Positions 8,389 through 17,985 of a stretch of 64,000 bases of DNA are shown piece after piece. Each line of letters starts with the position of its first letter. Within the stretch, counting starts at the first letter, position 1. This DNA comes from Fictibacillus barbaricus. GTDB lineage: Bacteria > Bacillota > Bacilli > Bacillales > Fictibacillaceae. The position numbers and the translations under genes are program-made. Location: contig NZ_BMCE01000001.1 in NCBI RefSeq assembly GCF_014635025.1, positions 992,001 through 1,056,000 of the forward strand, given 5' to 3'. The notes under the pieces are model-generated. The model worked only from the letters and a program-made list of their open reading frames with translations. It did not search any database and had not been told where the DNA came from.

Positions 8389-9548
8389 GTTCACTATTTC
8401 CAACCTATAAAAGAAAACAGATTCAGCTTCAAAAGGGAAGCGGAGTATATGTTTATGATCAAAATAACAACCGTTATCTAGATTTTACAAGCGGCATCGC
8501 TGCCACAAGTGTAGGACATTGTCACCCAGAAGTTATTGCAGCATTAAAGAAACAGAGTGAAAAGATCTGGCATACATCTAACCTTTTCCAGATTGAACTA
8601 CAAGAAACCTTAGCTGAAAACCTAGTCAAACCCACCAATTTAGATCATGCCTTTTTTTGCAACAGCGGGGCCGAAGCGAACGAAGCGGCTATTAAGCTAG
8701 CAAAAAAGTTTACCGGGAAAAATAAGATCATTACGTTTAATGATTCCTTTCATGGACGTACATTCGGTTCTATGTCAGCGACTGGACAGCAGAAAATAAA
8801 AGCAGGATACGGCCCCCTCGTTTCGGAATTTGTGCATCTGCCTTGGAACGATTCAGAGCAGCTTAAGAATACTGCTGACTTTGAAACAGCAGCAATCATG
8901 ATGGAAGTGATTCAAGGCGAAGGCGGCATTCGTATAGCAGATGTTTTGTTTTATGAAGAAGTACAAAGGATCTGTAAAGAGTATGACATTCTTTTAATCA
9001 TTGATGAAGTTCAAACAGGGATCGGCAGAACTGGCAGAAGATATGCTTATGAGCATTTTGGGTTAGATCCTGATATTGTGACTCTCGCAAAAGGGTTAGG
9101 GAACGGTTATCCAATTGGAGCTATGCTCGGTAAAAGTAAGTTAGCTGAAGCCTTTGGCCCAGGAAGTCATGGAACCACATTCGGAGGAAATCCGCTTGCT
9201 TGTGCAGTAAGCCAAACGGTATTGGATATCGTTTTTAACGATTCATTTTTAAGTGATGTAGAAGCAAAAGGCAAATGGCTGAAAGAGAAACTAATAGAGG
9301 CATTAAATAAACATTCACTCGTTAAAGACATTCGAGGAGAGGGATTATTAATTGGAATAGAGTGTGAAAATGCTGCTCGGCTTATTCAAGATCTTGAGGA
9401 CAACGGGTTGCTTACAGTCCCAGCTGGTGAAAGCGTCATCCGGTTGTTGCCGCCTTTAACGGTCACAGATCAAGAATTAGAAAAAGCTTTAGAAATTGTT
9501 ATTCATACATTCAAAAATATATATGAATTCAATATAAAGGACGAATAA
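8385..9548 (+). CDS. argD: Acetylornithine aminotransferase
   Basis: PLP-dependent class III aminotransferase, 387 residues, converting N-acetylglutamate semialdehyde to N-acetylornithine. PLP-site marks: CNSGAEANEAAIKLA (92 on), FHGRTFGSMSATGQ, IIDEVQTGIGRTG, and the Schiff-base lysine K236 in TLAKGLGNGYPIGAM. The ATG overlaps the argB stop. A 73-base gap with a candidate ARG box follows before carA. Confidence 0.96.
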   Translation: MSSLFPTYKRKQIQLQKGSGVYVYDQNNNRYLDFTSGIAATSVGHCHPEVIAALKKQSEKIWHTSNLFQIELQETLAENLVKPTNLDHAFFCNSGAEANEAAIKLAKKFTGKNKIITFNDSFHGRTFGSMSATGQQKIKAGYGPLVSEFVHLPWNDSEQLKNTADFETAAIMMEVIQGEGGIRIADVLFYEEVQRICKEYDILLIIDEVQTGIGRTGRRYAYEHFGLDPDIVTLAKGLGNGYPIGAMLGKSKLAEAFGPGSHGTTFGGNPLACAVSQTVLDIVFNDSFLSDVEAKGKWLKEKLIEALNKHSLVKDIRGEGLLIGIECENAARLIQDLEDNGLLTVPAGESVIRLLPPLTVTDQELEKALEIVIHTFKNIYEFNIKDE

Positions 9549-9569
9549 TCCTTATTTTTTATACGTAAA

Positions 9570-9587
9570 CATGTATAAAAATACAAT
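9570..9587 (+). promoter_or_regulatory. Candidate AhrC/ARG box upstream of carA
   Basis: The 18-mer CATGTATAAAAATACAAT matches the B. subtilis AhrC consensus CATGAATAAAAATkCAAk at 16 of 18 positions, counted by eye. It lies in the only sizeable gap inside the operon (argD to carA), so it may repress an internal promoter for carAB-argF; no convincing -35/-10 pair was found beside it. Confidence 0.55.
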
Positions 9588-9621
9588 CTTATAACTGTTT
9601 TATACAAGGAGAGGAATTTAT

Positions 9622-10674
9622 ATGAAAGGCTGTATCACTTTATCAAATGGCACTTCTTTTGAAGGTGACTGGCTTGGCGAACATCATCATTGTTCAGGAG
9701 AAGTTGTATTTTATACAGGAATGACAGGGTATGAACAAGTGTTGACTGATCCTTCTTATCAGGGACAGATCGTTGTTTTCTCTTACCCTTTCATTGGAAA
9801 CTATGGCTTTCACCAAAAAAATATGGAATCTGAAAGAATTCAAGTAGCGGGCGTTGTAATGGCTGATTGCTTTTCATTTAATGAAAAAGGGAACTGTAAG
9901 TCTTTGGCGGATTTTTTGGAGGCAAATCATGTTCCTGCTCTGACAAATGTGGATACAAGGTCGCTCATTCAACAGATTCGGAAAAAAGGATCTCTGCCAG
10001 CTGTTATGCATATGCCGGGTTTTAAGCCTGATTCTTTTTCTATAGATGAGTGCTGGCCGAATACTGTTCTGACAAAAACAGGTTCAGGAAACACCCATAT
10101 TGTTTTGATTGATTTCGGATATAAAAAGTCAATTGTTGATGCTCTCGTTGACGAGGGCTGTATCGTTACTGTAGTTCCTTATGATTATGAACTAGCTGAT
10201 ATCGAGAAGCTTCATCCGGATGCTTTTGTTTTTTCAAATGGTTCAGGTGATCCCATGAGATTCTCAAGCTATTTTAATAGTTATAAATATATAGCCGTCC
10301 GCTATCCTGTACTAGGCATTTGTCTAGGCCATCAGATTCTAGCATTAGTGTTTGGCGGTGAAACGAAAAAGCTTAAATTCGGTCATCGTGGTGCCAACCA
10401 CCCTGTTATGAACTTGAAAACCGGAAAAGTATCGATGAGTTCTCAAAACCATAGTTATGTGGTGAAAAAAGAGAGTTTAACAGATACCGGCTTTAACATT
10501 TGGTTTGAAAATGTGAACGATCAGAGCGTGGAAGGGCTATGGCATAGTCATTATGAAATTTCGAGCGTACAGTTCCATCCAGAAGCAGCACCTGGTCCAA
10601 AAGAACACGGTGAAATATTTCAGGAGTTTATCAACTCAGTTAAACATAAAGAGAAGGTGAGAAGCTATGCCTAA
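9622..10674 (+). CDS. carA: Carbamoyl-phosphate synthase small subunit, arginine-specific
   Basis: Glutamine-hydrolysing subunit that supplies ammonia to CarB for carbamoyl phosphate; 350 residues, close to the B. subtilis arginine-specific CarA. The amidotransferase triad is visible: C234 in LGICLGHQ, H319 and E321 in QFHPEAAPG. N-terminal GEVVFYTGMTGYEQVLTDPSY is the CarA hallmark. Location inside the arg operon marks it as the arginine isozyme rather than PyrAA. Its stop overlaps the carB start by 8 bases. Confidence 0.95.
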   Translation: MKGCITLSNGTSFEGDWLGEHHHCSGEVVFYTGMTGYEQVLTDPSYQGQIVVFSYPFIGNYGFHQKNMESERIQVAGVVMADCFSFNEKGNCKSLADFLEANHVPALTNVDTRSLIQQIRKKGSLPAVMHMPGFKPDSFSIDECWPNTVLTKTGSGNTHIVLIDFGYKKSIVDALVDEGCIVTVVPYDYELADIEKLHPDAFVFSNGSGDPMRFSSYFNSYKYIAVRYPVLGICLGHQILALVFGGETKKLKFGHRGANHPVMNLKTGKVSMSSQNHSYVVKKESLTDTGFNIWFENVNDQSVEGLWHSHYEISSVQFHPEAAPGPKEHGEIFQEFINSVKHKEKVRSYA

Positions 10675-13600
10675 ACAACAAGAAATCAAGAAAGTACTCG
10701 TGATCGGTTCAGGCCCGATCGTAATCGGGCAGGCTGCAGAATTCGATTATTCAGGTACACAGGCATGCAAAGCTCTGAAAGATGAGGGTATAGAGGTAGT
10801 TTTGATCAACAACAACCCTGCAACAATCATGACAGACACCACCTTTGCAGACGAGATCTACTTTGAGCCGATAACGGCCGAGTATGCAGAGGAAATCATC
10901 CAAAATGAGAAGCCAGACGGACTCCTGGCAACAGTTGGAGGTCAAACAGGGCTTAATTTGGCTATGGATCTTCATCAAAAAGGCGTCTTGCAAAAATACG
11001 GAGTAAGACTTTTAGGTACGAATATAAATTCTATACAAAAAGCGGAGAACCGAGATTCGTTTCGTTCGCTGATGAAGGAACTTGGGGAACCTGTTCCAGA
11101 AAGTGAGATTGTTACTTCTGACAAGGAGGCTATCTCATTTGCCGAAAAGACGGGGTATCCAGTTATTGTTCGTCCAGCTTATACGCTTGGTGGATTTGGT
11201 GGAGGCATTGCCACATCAAAAGAAAAACTTGCTTCTCTTGTAAAGCAAGGCTTGTCTGCAAGCCCGATCAATCAATGTTTGATTGAAAAAAGTATAGCTG
11301 GCTACAAGGAGATCGAGTATGAAGTGATGCGTGATCAAAACGGAACATGTATCACGGTCTGTAACATGGAAAATGTTGACCCGGTTGGTGTGCATACTGG
11401 CGATTCAGTTGTTGTTGCTCCAAGCCAAACATTAACAGATGAAGAGTATCAACAATTACGAAAAGCATCTCTAACAATCATTAACGCACTTGAAATAGTG
11501 GGTGGATGCAACATACAATTCGCACTTCATCCAGAAACATCCCAGTATTACTTAATTGAGGTAAATCCACGTGTGAGTAGATCTTCAGCTCTTGCTTCTA
11601 AGGCAACGGGCTATCCTATCGCGAAGATAGCAGCTAAACTCGCACTCGGATATAACCTCCATGAGTTAAAAAACCCAGTTACAGGAACCACCTTTGCAAG
11701 TTTTGAACCTGCGCTGGATTATGTGGCCGTAAAAATGCCGCGCTGGCCATTCGATAAGTACTACAGTGCTGACCGAATGCTCGGAACCCAAATGAAAGCA
11801 ACTGGCGAAGTGATGGCACTAGAGAGAAACATGGCTTCTGCTTTTCAAAAGGCAATCCGTTCATTAGAACTGAAAACAGATGGCATGTATTTAGAAGAAC
11901 TATCTGTTTTCAGCGAAGATGATTTATTAAATCTTGTTGTTTCCGCAGACGACCGCCGTTTTTTTGTCGTACTGGAACTTTTACGCCGAGATGTTCCTTC
12001 CGAGAGAATACATGACCTAACGAAAATCTCACACTATTTTTTATCGATATTCAGCGGAATGGTTTCTTTGGACCGGTCTCTACAGAACACAAACTTTACA
12101 AAAGTGAATAAAGAACAGCTCCTGCAAGCTAAAAAGTTTGGCTTTTCAGATCAATATCTCTCTAACGTTTGGTCTGTTTCTGAACAAGAGATACGAAGTA
12201 AGAGGGAAGAATGGTGCATCACGCCTTCTTACAAAATGGTGGATACATGTGCAGCGGAATTTGAAGCAAAAACTACCTATTTTTATTCGAGCTGGAGCGG
12301 ACAAAACGATAAAGAACCTCAACAGAAAAAGAAGGTAGCTGTTATTGGGTCAGGACCAATTCGTATCGGGCAAGGGGTGGAGTTCGACTATTGCTGTGTC
12401 CATAGCGCCATCGCTTTGAACCGTTCTGGCTATGAAGCTATTCTGATCAATAACAACCCAGAAACGGTGAGTACCGACTATGAAGTGTCAGACTCTTTAT
12501 ATTTTGAGCCATTAACGTTTGAAGATATCTATCATGTATTAAAATTTGAAGGAATTACGGATGTGATCCTGCAGTTTGGCGGTCAAACGTCCATAAACTT
12601 AGCAAAGGAGCTAGAAGGCGCAGGGTTTTCTGTATTAGGAAGTCCGGCTGATACGGTTGACCAAATGGAAGACAGAGATCGTTTTTATGCGTTTTTAGAT
12701 TCTATAAACATTCCTAAAGTGGCTGGGTACACAGCTAAGAATAAAGAAGAAACAAAGTTCTATGCAGATAAACTTGGCTTTCCTATTCTTCTTCGCCCGT
12801 CATATGTGATCGGCGGAAGTGGCATGAAGGTTTTATACTCCAAAGAAGATTTAACAGACTTCTTGAAACATGAACGAATTAACTTTCCTGTCCTTATCGA
12901 TACGTTCTTACAAGGAAAAGAAGCAGAAGTTGATGTGTTAACAGACGGTACAGACATTTTTATACCCGGAATTTTTGAGCACATCGAAGGAACCGGTGTT
13001 CATTCTGGAGACAGTTTGACCGTTACTCCACCTCAGACGCTCACAAGTCATGTGACGAGTCAGCTATTCGCATATTCAAAAAAAATCGCTTTAAATATGG
13101 ACTATAAAGGCCTTTTCAATATTCAGTTTGCGATAAAAGACGAACAGATTTATGTAATCGAAGTAAACCCAAGGGCATCCCGAACAGCACCGATCATGAG
13201 TAAGATAACAAATGTGAACCTTATTCAAAAAGCTACACAGCTGCTGCTGGGAGATTCCATAAACGCATTGAAGCTAGAAGAGGAACATAACGGGCAGCCA
13301 ATGATTACAGTGAAAGCACCTGTGTTTTCAACGATTAAACTTCCAGGTGTTTCACCTGTATTAAGTCCGATGATGTCTTCAACAGGGGAAGTCATCGGCA
13401 TCGATACAGAATATGAATCAGCTTTGCTAAAAGCACTTATCGGTTCTAGTCTTCAATTATCCGATGTATGGAATGGCAAAGGAAGTATTTTTGCAGAAGG
13501 AGCTTTAGCTTTAGATGAAGCGAACAAGTGGGCCGAATACGGTTATCACATCAAGACCGCAGCGGATATTTCTTTTGATGACTGGTTAAAAACAGAGGAT

Positions 13601-13759
13601 AAGACAGCTTATATGAATTTTACAAATAACAGTGAAAGCCATGATGCAAAATGTGCAGTACTGGAAAGAGTACATGTCCTGACAAGAATAGAAACAGCAC
13701 GTGCATACTATCAAGCCATTCATGCACGTAACAAAACAAGAAAGGAAGTGGTGATCTGA
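10667..13759 (+). CDS. carB: Carbamoyl-phosphate synthase large subunit, arginine-specific
   Basis: 1030 residues with two homologous ATP-grasp halves: [19 protein letters not shown] at the start and [19 protein letters not shown] near residue 560; each half has an EVNPR motif ([10 protein letters not shown] and [10 protein letters not shown]). The C-terminal allosteric (MGS-like) region is shorter than in the roughly 1070-residue pyrimidine-type enzymes, as in the B. subtilis arginine isozyme, consistent with a lack of UMP/ornithine control. Overlaps carA by 8 bases and argF by one base (TGATG). Confidence 0.96.
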   Translation: MPKQQEIKKVLVIGSGPIVIGQAAEFDYSGTQACKALKDEGIEVVLINNNPATIMTDTTFADEIYFEPITAEYAEEIIQNEKPDGLLATVGGQTGLNLAMDLHQKGVLQKYGVRLLGTNINSIQKAENRDSFRSLMKELGEPVPESEIVTSDKEAISFAEKTGYPVIVRPAYTLGGFGGGIATSKEKLASLVKQGLSASPINQCLIEKSIAGYKEIEYEVMRDQNGTCITVCNMENVDPVGVHTGDSVVVAPSQTLTDEEYQQLRKASLTIINALEIVGGCNIQFALHPETSQYYLIEVNPRVSRSSALASKATGYPIAKIAAKLALGYNLHELKNPVTGTTFASFEPALDYVAVKMPRWPFDKYYSADRMLGTQMKATGEVMALERNMASAFQKAIRSLELKTDGMYLEELSVFSEDDLLNLVVSADDRRFFVVLELLRRDVPSERIHDLTKISHYFLSIFSGMVSLDRSLQNTNFTKVNKEQLLQAKKFGFSDQYLSNVWSVSEQEIRSKREEWCITPSYKMVDTCAAEFEAKTTYFYSSWSGQNDKEPQQKKKVAVIGSGPIRIGQGVEFDYCCVHSAIALNRSGYEAILINNNPETVSTDYEVSDSLYFEPLTFEDIYHVLKFEGITDVILQFGGQTSINLAKELEGAGFSVLGSPADTVDQMEDRDRFYAFLDSINIPKVAGYTAKNKEETKFYADKLGFPILLRPSYVIGGSGMKVLYSKEDLTDFLKHERINFPVLIDTFLQGKEAEVDVLTDGTDIFIPGIFEHIEGTGVHSGDSLTVTPPQTLTSHVTSQLFAYSKKIALNMDYKGLFNIQFAIKDEQIYVIEVNPRASRTAPIMSKITNVNLIQKATQLLLGDSINALKLEEEHNGQPMITVKAPVFSTIKLPGVSPVLSPMMSSTGEVIGIDTEYESALLKALIGSSLQLSDVWNGKGSIFAEGALALDEANKWAEYGYHIKTAADISFDDWLKTEDKTAYMNFTNNSESHDAKCAVLERVHVLTRIETARAYYQAIHARNKTRKEVVI

Positions 13760-14706
13760 TGTCAATCGTTCATCCGTTACACTCTGCCAAAACAAAGAAA
13801 GACTTTCTTACGCTCAGGGATTATTCCACAGATGAAATAATGGATTTACTGAATTTGGCAAAAGATTTAAAAAAGCAGGGCCCAGGTGCACCTTCATTAT
13901 TAAAAGGAAAAATTTTAGGCATGATCTTTGAAAAATCATCAACACGTACTCGTGTTTCGTTTGAAGCTGCGATGCTGCAGCTTGGTGGAAACGCTATCCA
14001 TTTATCAACACGAGATATTCAGATGGGAAGAGGAGAGTCGATAGCCGATACGGCAAAGGTGCTGTCGGGGTATCTAGACGGATTGATGATCCGAACCTTT
14101 CACCAATCTACAGTGGAAGAGCTTGCACATAACAGCTCCATACCAGTAATCAACGGTCTCACGGATGATTTTCATCCATGCCAGGTGCTGGCAGATCTAT
14201 TAACGATACTTGAATACAAAGGTTCATTTAAAGGGAAGAAGCTGGCATATATTGGGGATGGGAACAATATGGCGCATTCATTAATGATCGGCGCCGCTAA
14301 GGTTGGGATGGACTGCACGATTATTGCCCCAAAAGAATATGAACCAAAGAAATCCATCGTGTCCTATGCGAAGGAGGTTGCAAAACAAAGCGGCTCCACT
14401 ATCGAAGTAACGAATGACCCGATAGATGGAATAAAAGACAGTGATGTGATCTATACAGATGTGTGGGCGAGTATGGGGCAGGAAAGTGAAACACTTGAAC
14501 GCATATCTCATTTTGAACCTTTTCAAGTGAATCAAGAACTTGTTTCAAATGCAAAAAAAGATTACATCTTCATGCACTGTTTACCTGCACATCGGGGGGA
14601 AGAAGTAACAGCCGATATCATTGATGGTCATCATTCTGTTGTCTTTCCTGAGGCAGAAAACCGTCTTCATGCACAAAAAGCATTGCTTGTTTATCTACTG
14701 TCTTAA
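13759..14706 (+). CDS. argF: Ornithine carbamoyltransferase
   Basis: Last gene of the operon; transfers the carbamoyl group made by CarAB to ornithine, giving citrulline. 315 residues, usual length. Carbamoyl phosphate-binding STRTR at 61-65, HPCQ at 139-142, ornithine-binding DVWASMGQE, and catalytic [15 protein letters not shown] overlaps the carB stop. No clear terminator follows directly; the next 360 bases hold a repeat element and the yutI terminator. Confidence 0.96.
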   Translation: MSIVHPLHSAKTKKDFLTLRDYSTDEIMDLLNLAKDLKKQGPGAPSLLKGKILGMIFEKSSTRTRVSFEAAMLQLGGNAIHLSTRDIQMGRGESIADTAKVLSGYLDGLMIRTFHQSTVEELAHNSSIPVINGLTDDFHPCQVLADLLTILEYKGSFKGKKLAYIGDGNNMAHSLMIGAAKVGMDCTIIAPKEYEPKKSIVSYAKEVAKQSGSTIEVTNDPIDGIKDSDVIYTDVWASMGQESETLERISHFEPFQVNQELVSNAKKDYIFMHCLPAHRGEEVTADIIDGHHSVVFPEAENRLHAQKALLVYLLS

Positions 14707-14774
14707 GTAAAGAAATCTCTTTTTTAAATGAATGGTTGCTATCGAAGAGTTTTTGTAGAGACGCATCATGGCAA

Positions 14775-14996
14775 GTTGATTGGAGCGTAAGGTGCGAGAC
14801 TCCTGCGGGATCACGCCAACGACCTGAGAATACTTCTCGCAAGGCATGCGACGAGGAAGCCAGCTTCAAATTGGATTAGCTTACAGACGCAGGGGCACAA
14901 ATGCTTCCTTGAATGGGAGACTCCTAAGGGTGAAAAGCGCTTAGGAGGCTCACCGCACGCCCCGCGGAAAGCGAGCACGTGTAAGCAGAAATCAAC
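14775..14996. repeat. Intergenic repeat element bounded by GTTGATT/AATCAAC
   Basis: About 222 bases between argF and yutI start with GTTGATT and end with its complement AATCAAC. The ends (GGTGCGAGACTCCTGCGGGA near 14791 and CGCCCCGCGGAAAGCGAGCA near 14958) look like an intergenic repeat I know from many Bacillaceae genomes, usually 120-150 bases; this copy is longer and has a diverged centre. An inner hairpin pairs GAGACTCCTAAG with CTTAGGAGGCTC (14917-14951). Several short ORFs cross it but none has coding character. The gap holds no gene. Confidence 0.6.
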
Positions 14997-15032
14997 AACT
15001 ACGAATTGTGCCAAAGAACAGCTAAAAAGAAA

Positions 15033-15058
15033 GAAGCCGCTCAAATAAGAGCGGCTTC
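15033..15058 (-). terminator. Terminator of yutI
   Basis: Perfect 10-bp stem GAAGCCGCTC/GAGCGGCTTC; on the minus strand a T-rich tract follows. Confidence 0.8.
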
Positions 15059-15067
15059 AATGTTTCA

Positions 15068-15313
15068 TTAAAATACTTGTTCTAATTCAACTACACCAGG
15101 TACTTCTTCAAGAAGTGCACGTTCTATACCAGCTTTTAAAGTAATTGTGGAACTTGGGCAGCTTCCGCAAGCACCCATAAGGCGTACTTTAACTACACCT
15201 TCTTCAATATCCACTAATTCCACGTCTCCTCCATCACGAAGAAGGAACGGGCGTAATTTATCAAGAACTTCTTCAACTTGCTCACGCATCTCTAAGTTTT
15301 GTGTTTCAGCCAT
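15068..15313 (-). CDS. yutI: NifU-like Fe-S scaffold/carrier protein YutI (Nfu domain)
   Basis: An 81-residue Nfu-type domain with the cluster-binding CxxC in [17 protein letters not shown], preceded by [19 protein letters not shown] and ending [12 protein letters not shown]. These proteins accept or transfer Fe-S clusters to target enzymes. ATG at 15313 follows AAAGGAG; an upstream ATG would give a 25-residue hydrophobic extension without an RBS. Divergent from yuzD; other redox/Fe-S genes (yuzD, yutJ, yuzB, yutM) lie close by. Confidence 0.92.
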   Translation of the reverse strand: MAETQNLEMREQVEEVLDKLRPFLLRDGGDVELVDIEEGVVKVRLMGACGSCPSSTITLKAGIERALLEEVPGVVELEQVF

Positions 15314-15472
15314 AGCTATCAAGGCTCCTTTCTTTAAAAAGAACTTATCTATAGTATACGAGAAATGGAATAAAAAATCCATGCACAAGCATCATGATAA
15401 TTGTGCCTTTTTCTTTCATTCAAAATAAGGTATGATGAAAGCAAATAAGCGCACACATTGAGGTGATTCTTC

Positions 15473-15796
15473 ATGAGTAACTCACTAATAATTAAAGTAT
15501 ATGGTGCAGAACAAAAATGTGCCAGCTGTGTTCATCTCCCATCTGCTAAAGAAACGGCGGAATGGCTGGAGGCGGCGATCTCTAGAAAATTTCCGACTAC
15601 GTTATTTCAAGTTCTATATATTGATATGGAAAGACCGGAAAATGAAGCAGATCAAGCTTTTTCAGAAAGAATTATAGAAGAGGACCTTTTTTATCCCGTT
15701 GTTGTGATAGACGGTAAGGTTGTTGCTGAAGGCAATCCGAACTTAAAGACTATTTATAGCATTATTGAACAGAATGGTTATGGCGCTGTAAGTTAA
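15473..15796 (+). CDS. yuzD: YuzD family protein (DUF1462), thioredoxin-like
   Basis: A 107-residue protein of the DUF1462 family. It starts with a beta strand (LIIKVYGAE) followed by a CASCVHLPSAKET segment with a CxxC resembling a thioredoxin-fold active site, and ends with IDGKVVAEGNPNLKTIY, as in glutaredoxin-like folds. A redox role beside yutI is plausible but unproven. ATG follows GAGGTGATTCTTC. Confidence 0.85.
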   Translation: MSNSLIIKVYGAEQKCASCVHLPSAKETAEWLEAAISRKFPTTLFQVLYIDMERPENEADQAFSERIIEEDLFYPVVVIDGKVVAEGNPNLKTIYSIIEQNGYGAVS

Positions 15797-15885
15797 GCGC
15801 CTATTTTTTATATATTGGGTTTGTACACATGCTTTGCACTTCTTATAGGAATATGATGTATTGAAGAAAAAGGAGGCAAATAGCA

Positions 15886-16194
15886 TTGTTAAACCCTTCG
15901 AAAGGTAAAAGTTATAAAGATGAGTCACCATCGTTTGCAGGACCTCATCACCATCATTATCATGATCTTTGTCTCAAGTATATGGGACAGAACGTTACGA
16001 TCGAGTTGAATGATGGGAATATCTACCACGGTAAACTGCATAGTTATGACCAAGATAACATGTACATGATCATGCCAGGAGAGACTGCAGATCGTAATAG
16101 CCGTATTATTTTTGTTGGGCCTTTTTTTCCAGGATTCGGGTTATTCGGTTTTCCGTTTTTCCGAATTCGCCGTTTCCGTCCTTTTTGGTGGTAA
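15886..16194 (+). CDS. Small protein with LSm-like barrel sequence
   Basis: 102 residues, function not recognised. The N-terminus is His-rich (GPHHHHYHD); the middle (VTIELNDGNIYHGKL, then SYDQDNMYMIMPG) looks like an Sm/LSm-type small beta barrel; the end is Phe/Arg-rich (FGFPFFRIRRFRPFWW). TTG at 15886 is preceded by AAGGAGG, with a terminator just after the stop, so it is a real gene. The His-rich start and aromatic tail are reminiscent of small spore-coat proteins; this is inference. Confidence 0.7.
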   Translation: MLNPSKGKSYKDESPSFAGPHHHHYHDLCLKYMGQNVTIELNDGNIYHGKLHSYDQDNMYMIMPGETADRNSRIIFVGPFFPGFGLFGFPFFRIRRFRPFWW

Positions 16195-16205
16195 AGACAT
16201 TAAAA

Positions 16206-16238
16206 GACCCATGCAGCTGCTGCATGGGTCTTTTTTTA
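16206..16238 (+). terminator. Terminator after the LSm-like gene
   Basis: Arms GACCCATGCAG and CTGCATGGGTC (16206-16230) followed by eight T; it reaches the 3' end of convergent yutJ. Confidence 0.85.
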
Positions 16239-17300
16239 TACCTGATATTTATATAACCATAAGATACCTGATTTTAATAAACGAGGAACTCGGCCGATTA
16301 GGGCTGTACTTCCCATAGTACCAAAACCGCTTTTCTTGCCAAGGGATCCCATGACGCCTTTTAACTTAATCTCATTCATTTCAGGCAGTGGCTGGCTGTT
16401 CCATCGAGCCAAAAGTACTTGTGAGATCTGCTCGGCTTGTTCTTCTGCAAGCTGTGCGCTCGGCGCGTAAGGAAGACTTGCACAATCTCCTACTACATAT
16501 ACATGCTCTTCAGAAGGAAGGTGATGGTGCTCACTTAATACAACTCGTCCTTGACTGTCTTTTTCAACATCCATTTCACGGACGATGCGACTAGGCTGAA
16601 TCCCGGCAGTCCACACGATAGCATCGCAAGGAACTTTTTCATCGTGATTGTAAAGTGCGCCTTCTTCTACTTTAGTCACATTAGAGTTATTGATCACTTC
16701 AACTCCATGTTCGACAAACCAATTCTGTACGTAGTTGCTTAATCTTTTCTTATACCCAGAAAGAATGATATCTCCACGGTCAAAGAGTTTAATGGTTAAG
16801 TCAGGGCGGCTTTCCCGAAGTTCGGATGCCAGTTCTACACCAGAAAGTCCTGCTCCTACAACACCAACAACCGCATTTGCATGCAAGTTATTTAGAACCT
16901 GATAAGTGTGCCGAGATTTATCGATCGTTTGAATACTTAAAGTATACTGATCGGCACCAGGTACATTATGATACTTGTCCTCGCAGCCAAGTCCGATAAC
17001 TAGGTCGTCATAAGAAATAGCATCTTGATCTTTTAACAATACTTTTTTGCCTTCAATATCAATTCCAGTTACTTCACCATATTTAATATTTAAGCGCGGG
17101 TGTTCTGGGAATGTAACGCGAACATGATGGTCGGAAATGGTACCTGCTGCTAGTGCATAATATTCGGTTTTCAAACAATGATAAGGTACACGGTCAATAA
17201 GCGTAAGCTGAATGTTTTCAGGGAGGTCTGAGGAATTTAGAAGTCTCTTCAACACACGCATATTTCCATATCCTCCGCCAAGTAAAACGAGGTGTTTCAT
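16236..17300 (-). CDS. yutJ: NADH dehydrogenase-like flavoprotein YutJ
   Basis: A 354-residue FAD/NAD(P)-dependent oxidoreductase of the type II NADH dehydrogenase superfamily. N-terminal FAD motif LVLLGGGYGNMRVLKRL, second Rossmann motif GVVGAGLSGVELASEL (about 148), and VYVVGDCASLP near residue 275. It is smaller than respiratory NDH-2 and lacks a clear membrane anchor; the electron acceptor is unknown. Upstream, yuzB is divergent. A second paralogue (yumB) is in this window. Confidence 0.88.
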   Translation of the reverse strand: MKHLVLLGGGYGNMRVLKRLLNSSDLPENIQLTLIDRVPYHCLKTEYYALAAGTISDHHVRVTFPEHPRLNIKYGEVTGIDIEGKKVLLKDQDAISYDDLVIGLGCEDKYHNVPGADQYTLSIQTIDKSRHTYQVLNNLHANAVVGVVGAGLSGVELASELRESRPDLTIKLFDRGDIILSGYKKRLSNYVQNWFVEHGVEVINNSNVTKVEEGALYNHDEKVPCDAIVWTAGIQPSRIVREMDVEKDSQGRVVLSEHHHLPSEEHVYVVGDCASLPYAPSAQLAEEQAEQISQVLLARWNSQPLPEMNEIKLKGVMGSLGKKSGFGTMGSTALIGRVPRLLKSGILWLYKYQV

Positions 17301-17481
17301 TTGTCATTTCCCCTTTTCTTTCAAGACAATTCTTATCTGTTTTTATATTGCTATATATATTAAATAACCTTAACTCGTTATAAGTAAACGATTTCACGTT
17401 TTTGACATGTTTAAGTATAGCACTTTGCAACAATTTCACAACTCTTTTATGGAAAAAACACAGTATGAATGAGTGTTTACA

Positions 17482-17510
17482 TTGACTAGCCAAAAATAAT
17501 CCTTTAGGAT
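17482..17510 (+). promoter_or_regulatory. Probable sigma-A promoter of yuzB
   Basis: -35 TTGACT (17482-17487), 17-base spacer, -10 TAGGAT (17505-17510), 26 bases before the yuzB start. Confidence 0.45.
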
Positions 17511-17535
17511 GGATTCATCAAGAGGTGAGAGATAG

Positions 17536-17772
17536 ATGAGACCGATTATAGAGTTTTGTGTAAGTAACTTAGCAAGCGGTGCACAAAAAGCACTCGAAGA
17601 ACTCGAGAAAGACTATGATCTTGATGTGATTGAGTATGGTTGTCTGGGATATTGCGGACACTGTGCCAAGTCGCTTTTTGCTCTTGTGAACGGAGATATC
17701 GTTCACGGAGAAACACCGGATGAACTTGTAAAGAATATCTACACTCATATAGAAGAAAATCTAATGTTTTAA
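17536..17772 (+). CDS. yuzB: YuzB family protein (DUF1450)
   Basis: 78 residues of the UPF0349/DUF1450 family. Cysteines are arranged as in thioredoxin-like [2Fe-2S] ferredoxins: EFCVSN near the start and [13 protein letters not shown] in the middle (CX3CX2C), then [19 protein letters not shown] metal or redox role is likely from the cysteines; none is demonstrated. ATG follows AGAGGTGAGAG. Divergent from yutJ, as in B. subtilis. Confidence 0.88.
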   Translation: MRPIIEFCVSNLASGAQKALEELEKDYDLDVIEYGCLGYCGHCAKSLFALVNGDIVHGETPDELVKNIYTHIEENLMF

Positions 17773-17777
17773 GAAGC

Positions 17778-17810
17778 AGCTTCACTTTACTAGTGGGAAG
17801 CTGTTTTTTT
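17778..17810 (+). terminator. Terminator after yuzB
   Basis: Arms CAGCTTC (17778-17784) and GAAGCTG (17797-17803), with inner CACT/AGTG pairing, then seven T. Confidence 0.75.
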
Positions 17811-17985
17811 AATGGTTAGGTTATTTTATTATGGGAAAAATATCTAGCAATGATTTTTATAAAAACGATTGCAATTTTGTCGGAATTTGTTACATTAGTA
17901 AAGGGTCAGTCATTTGATGTCTGACATCTGGACGTCAATTAAGAAACAATCAAATATTTTATACTCAATTAGGGGGAAATTTAAT

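Noticed and set aside
10667-13759. Possible C-terminal truncation of carB
   Set aside because: 1030 residues is the normal length of the arginine-specific isozyme, not damage.
14618-15044. ORFs of 77-83 residues overlapping the intergenic repeat
   Set aside because: They overlap argF or the repeat in reverse, with no RBS and no recognisable protein; explained by the GC-rich repeat lacking stop codons.
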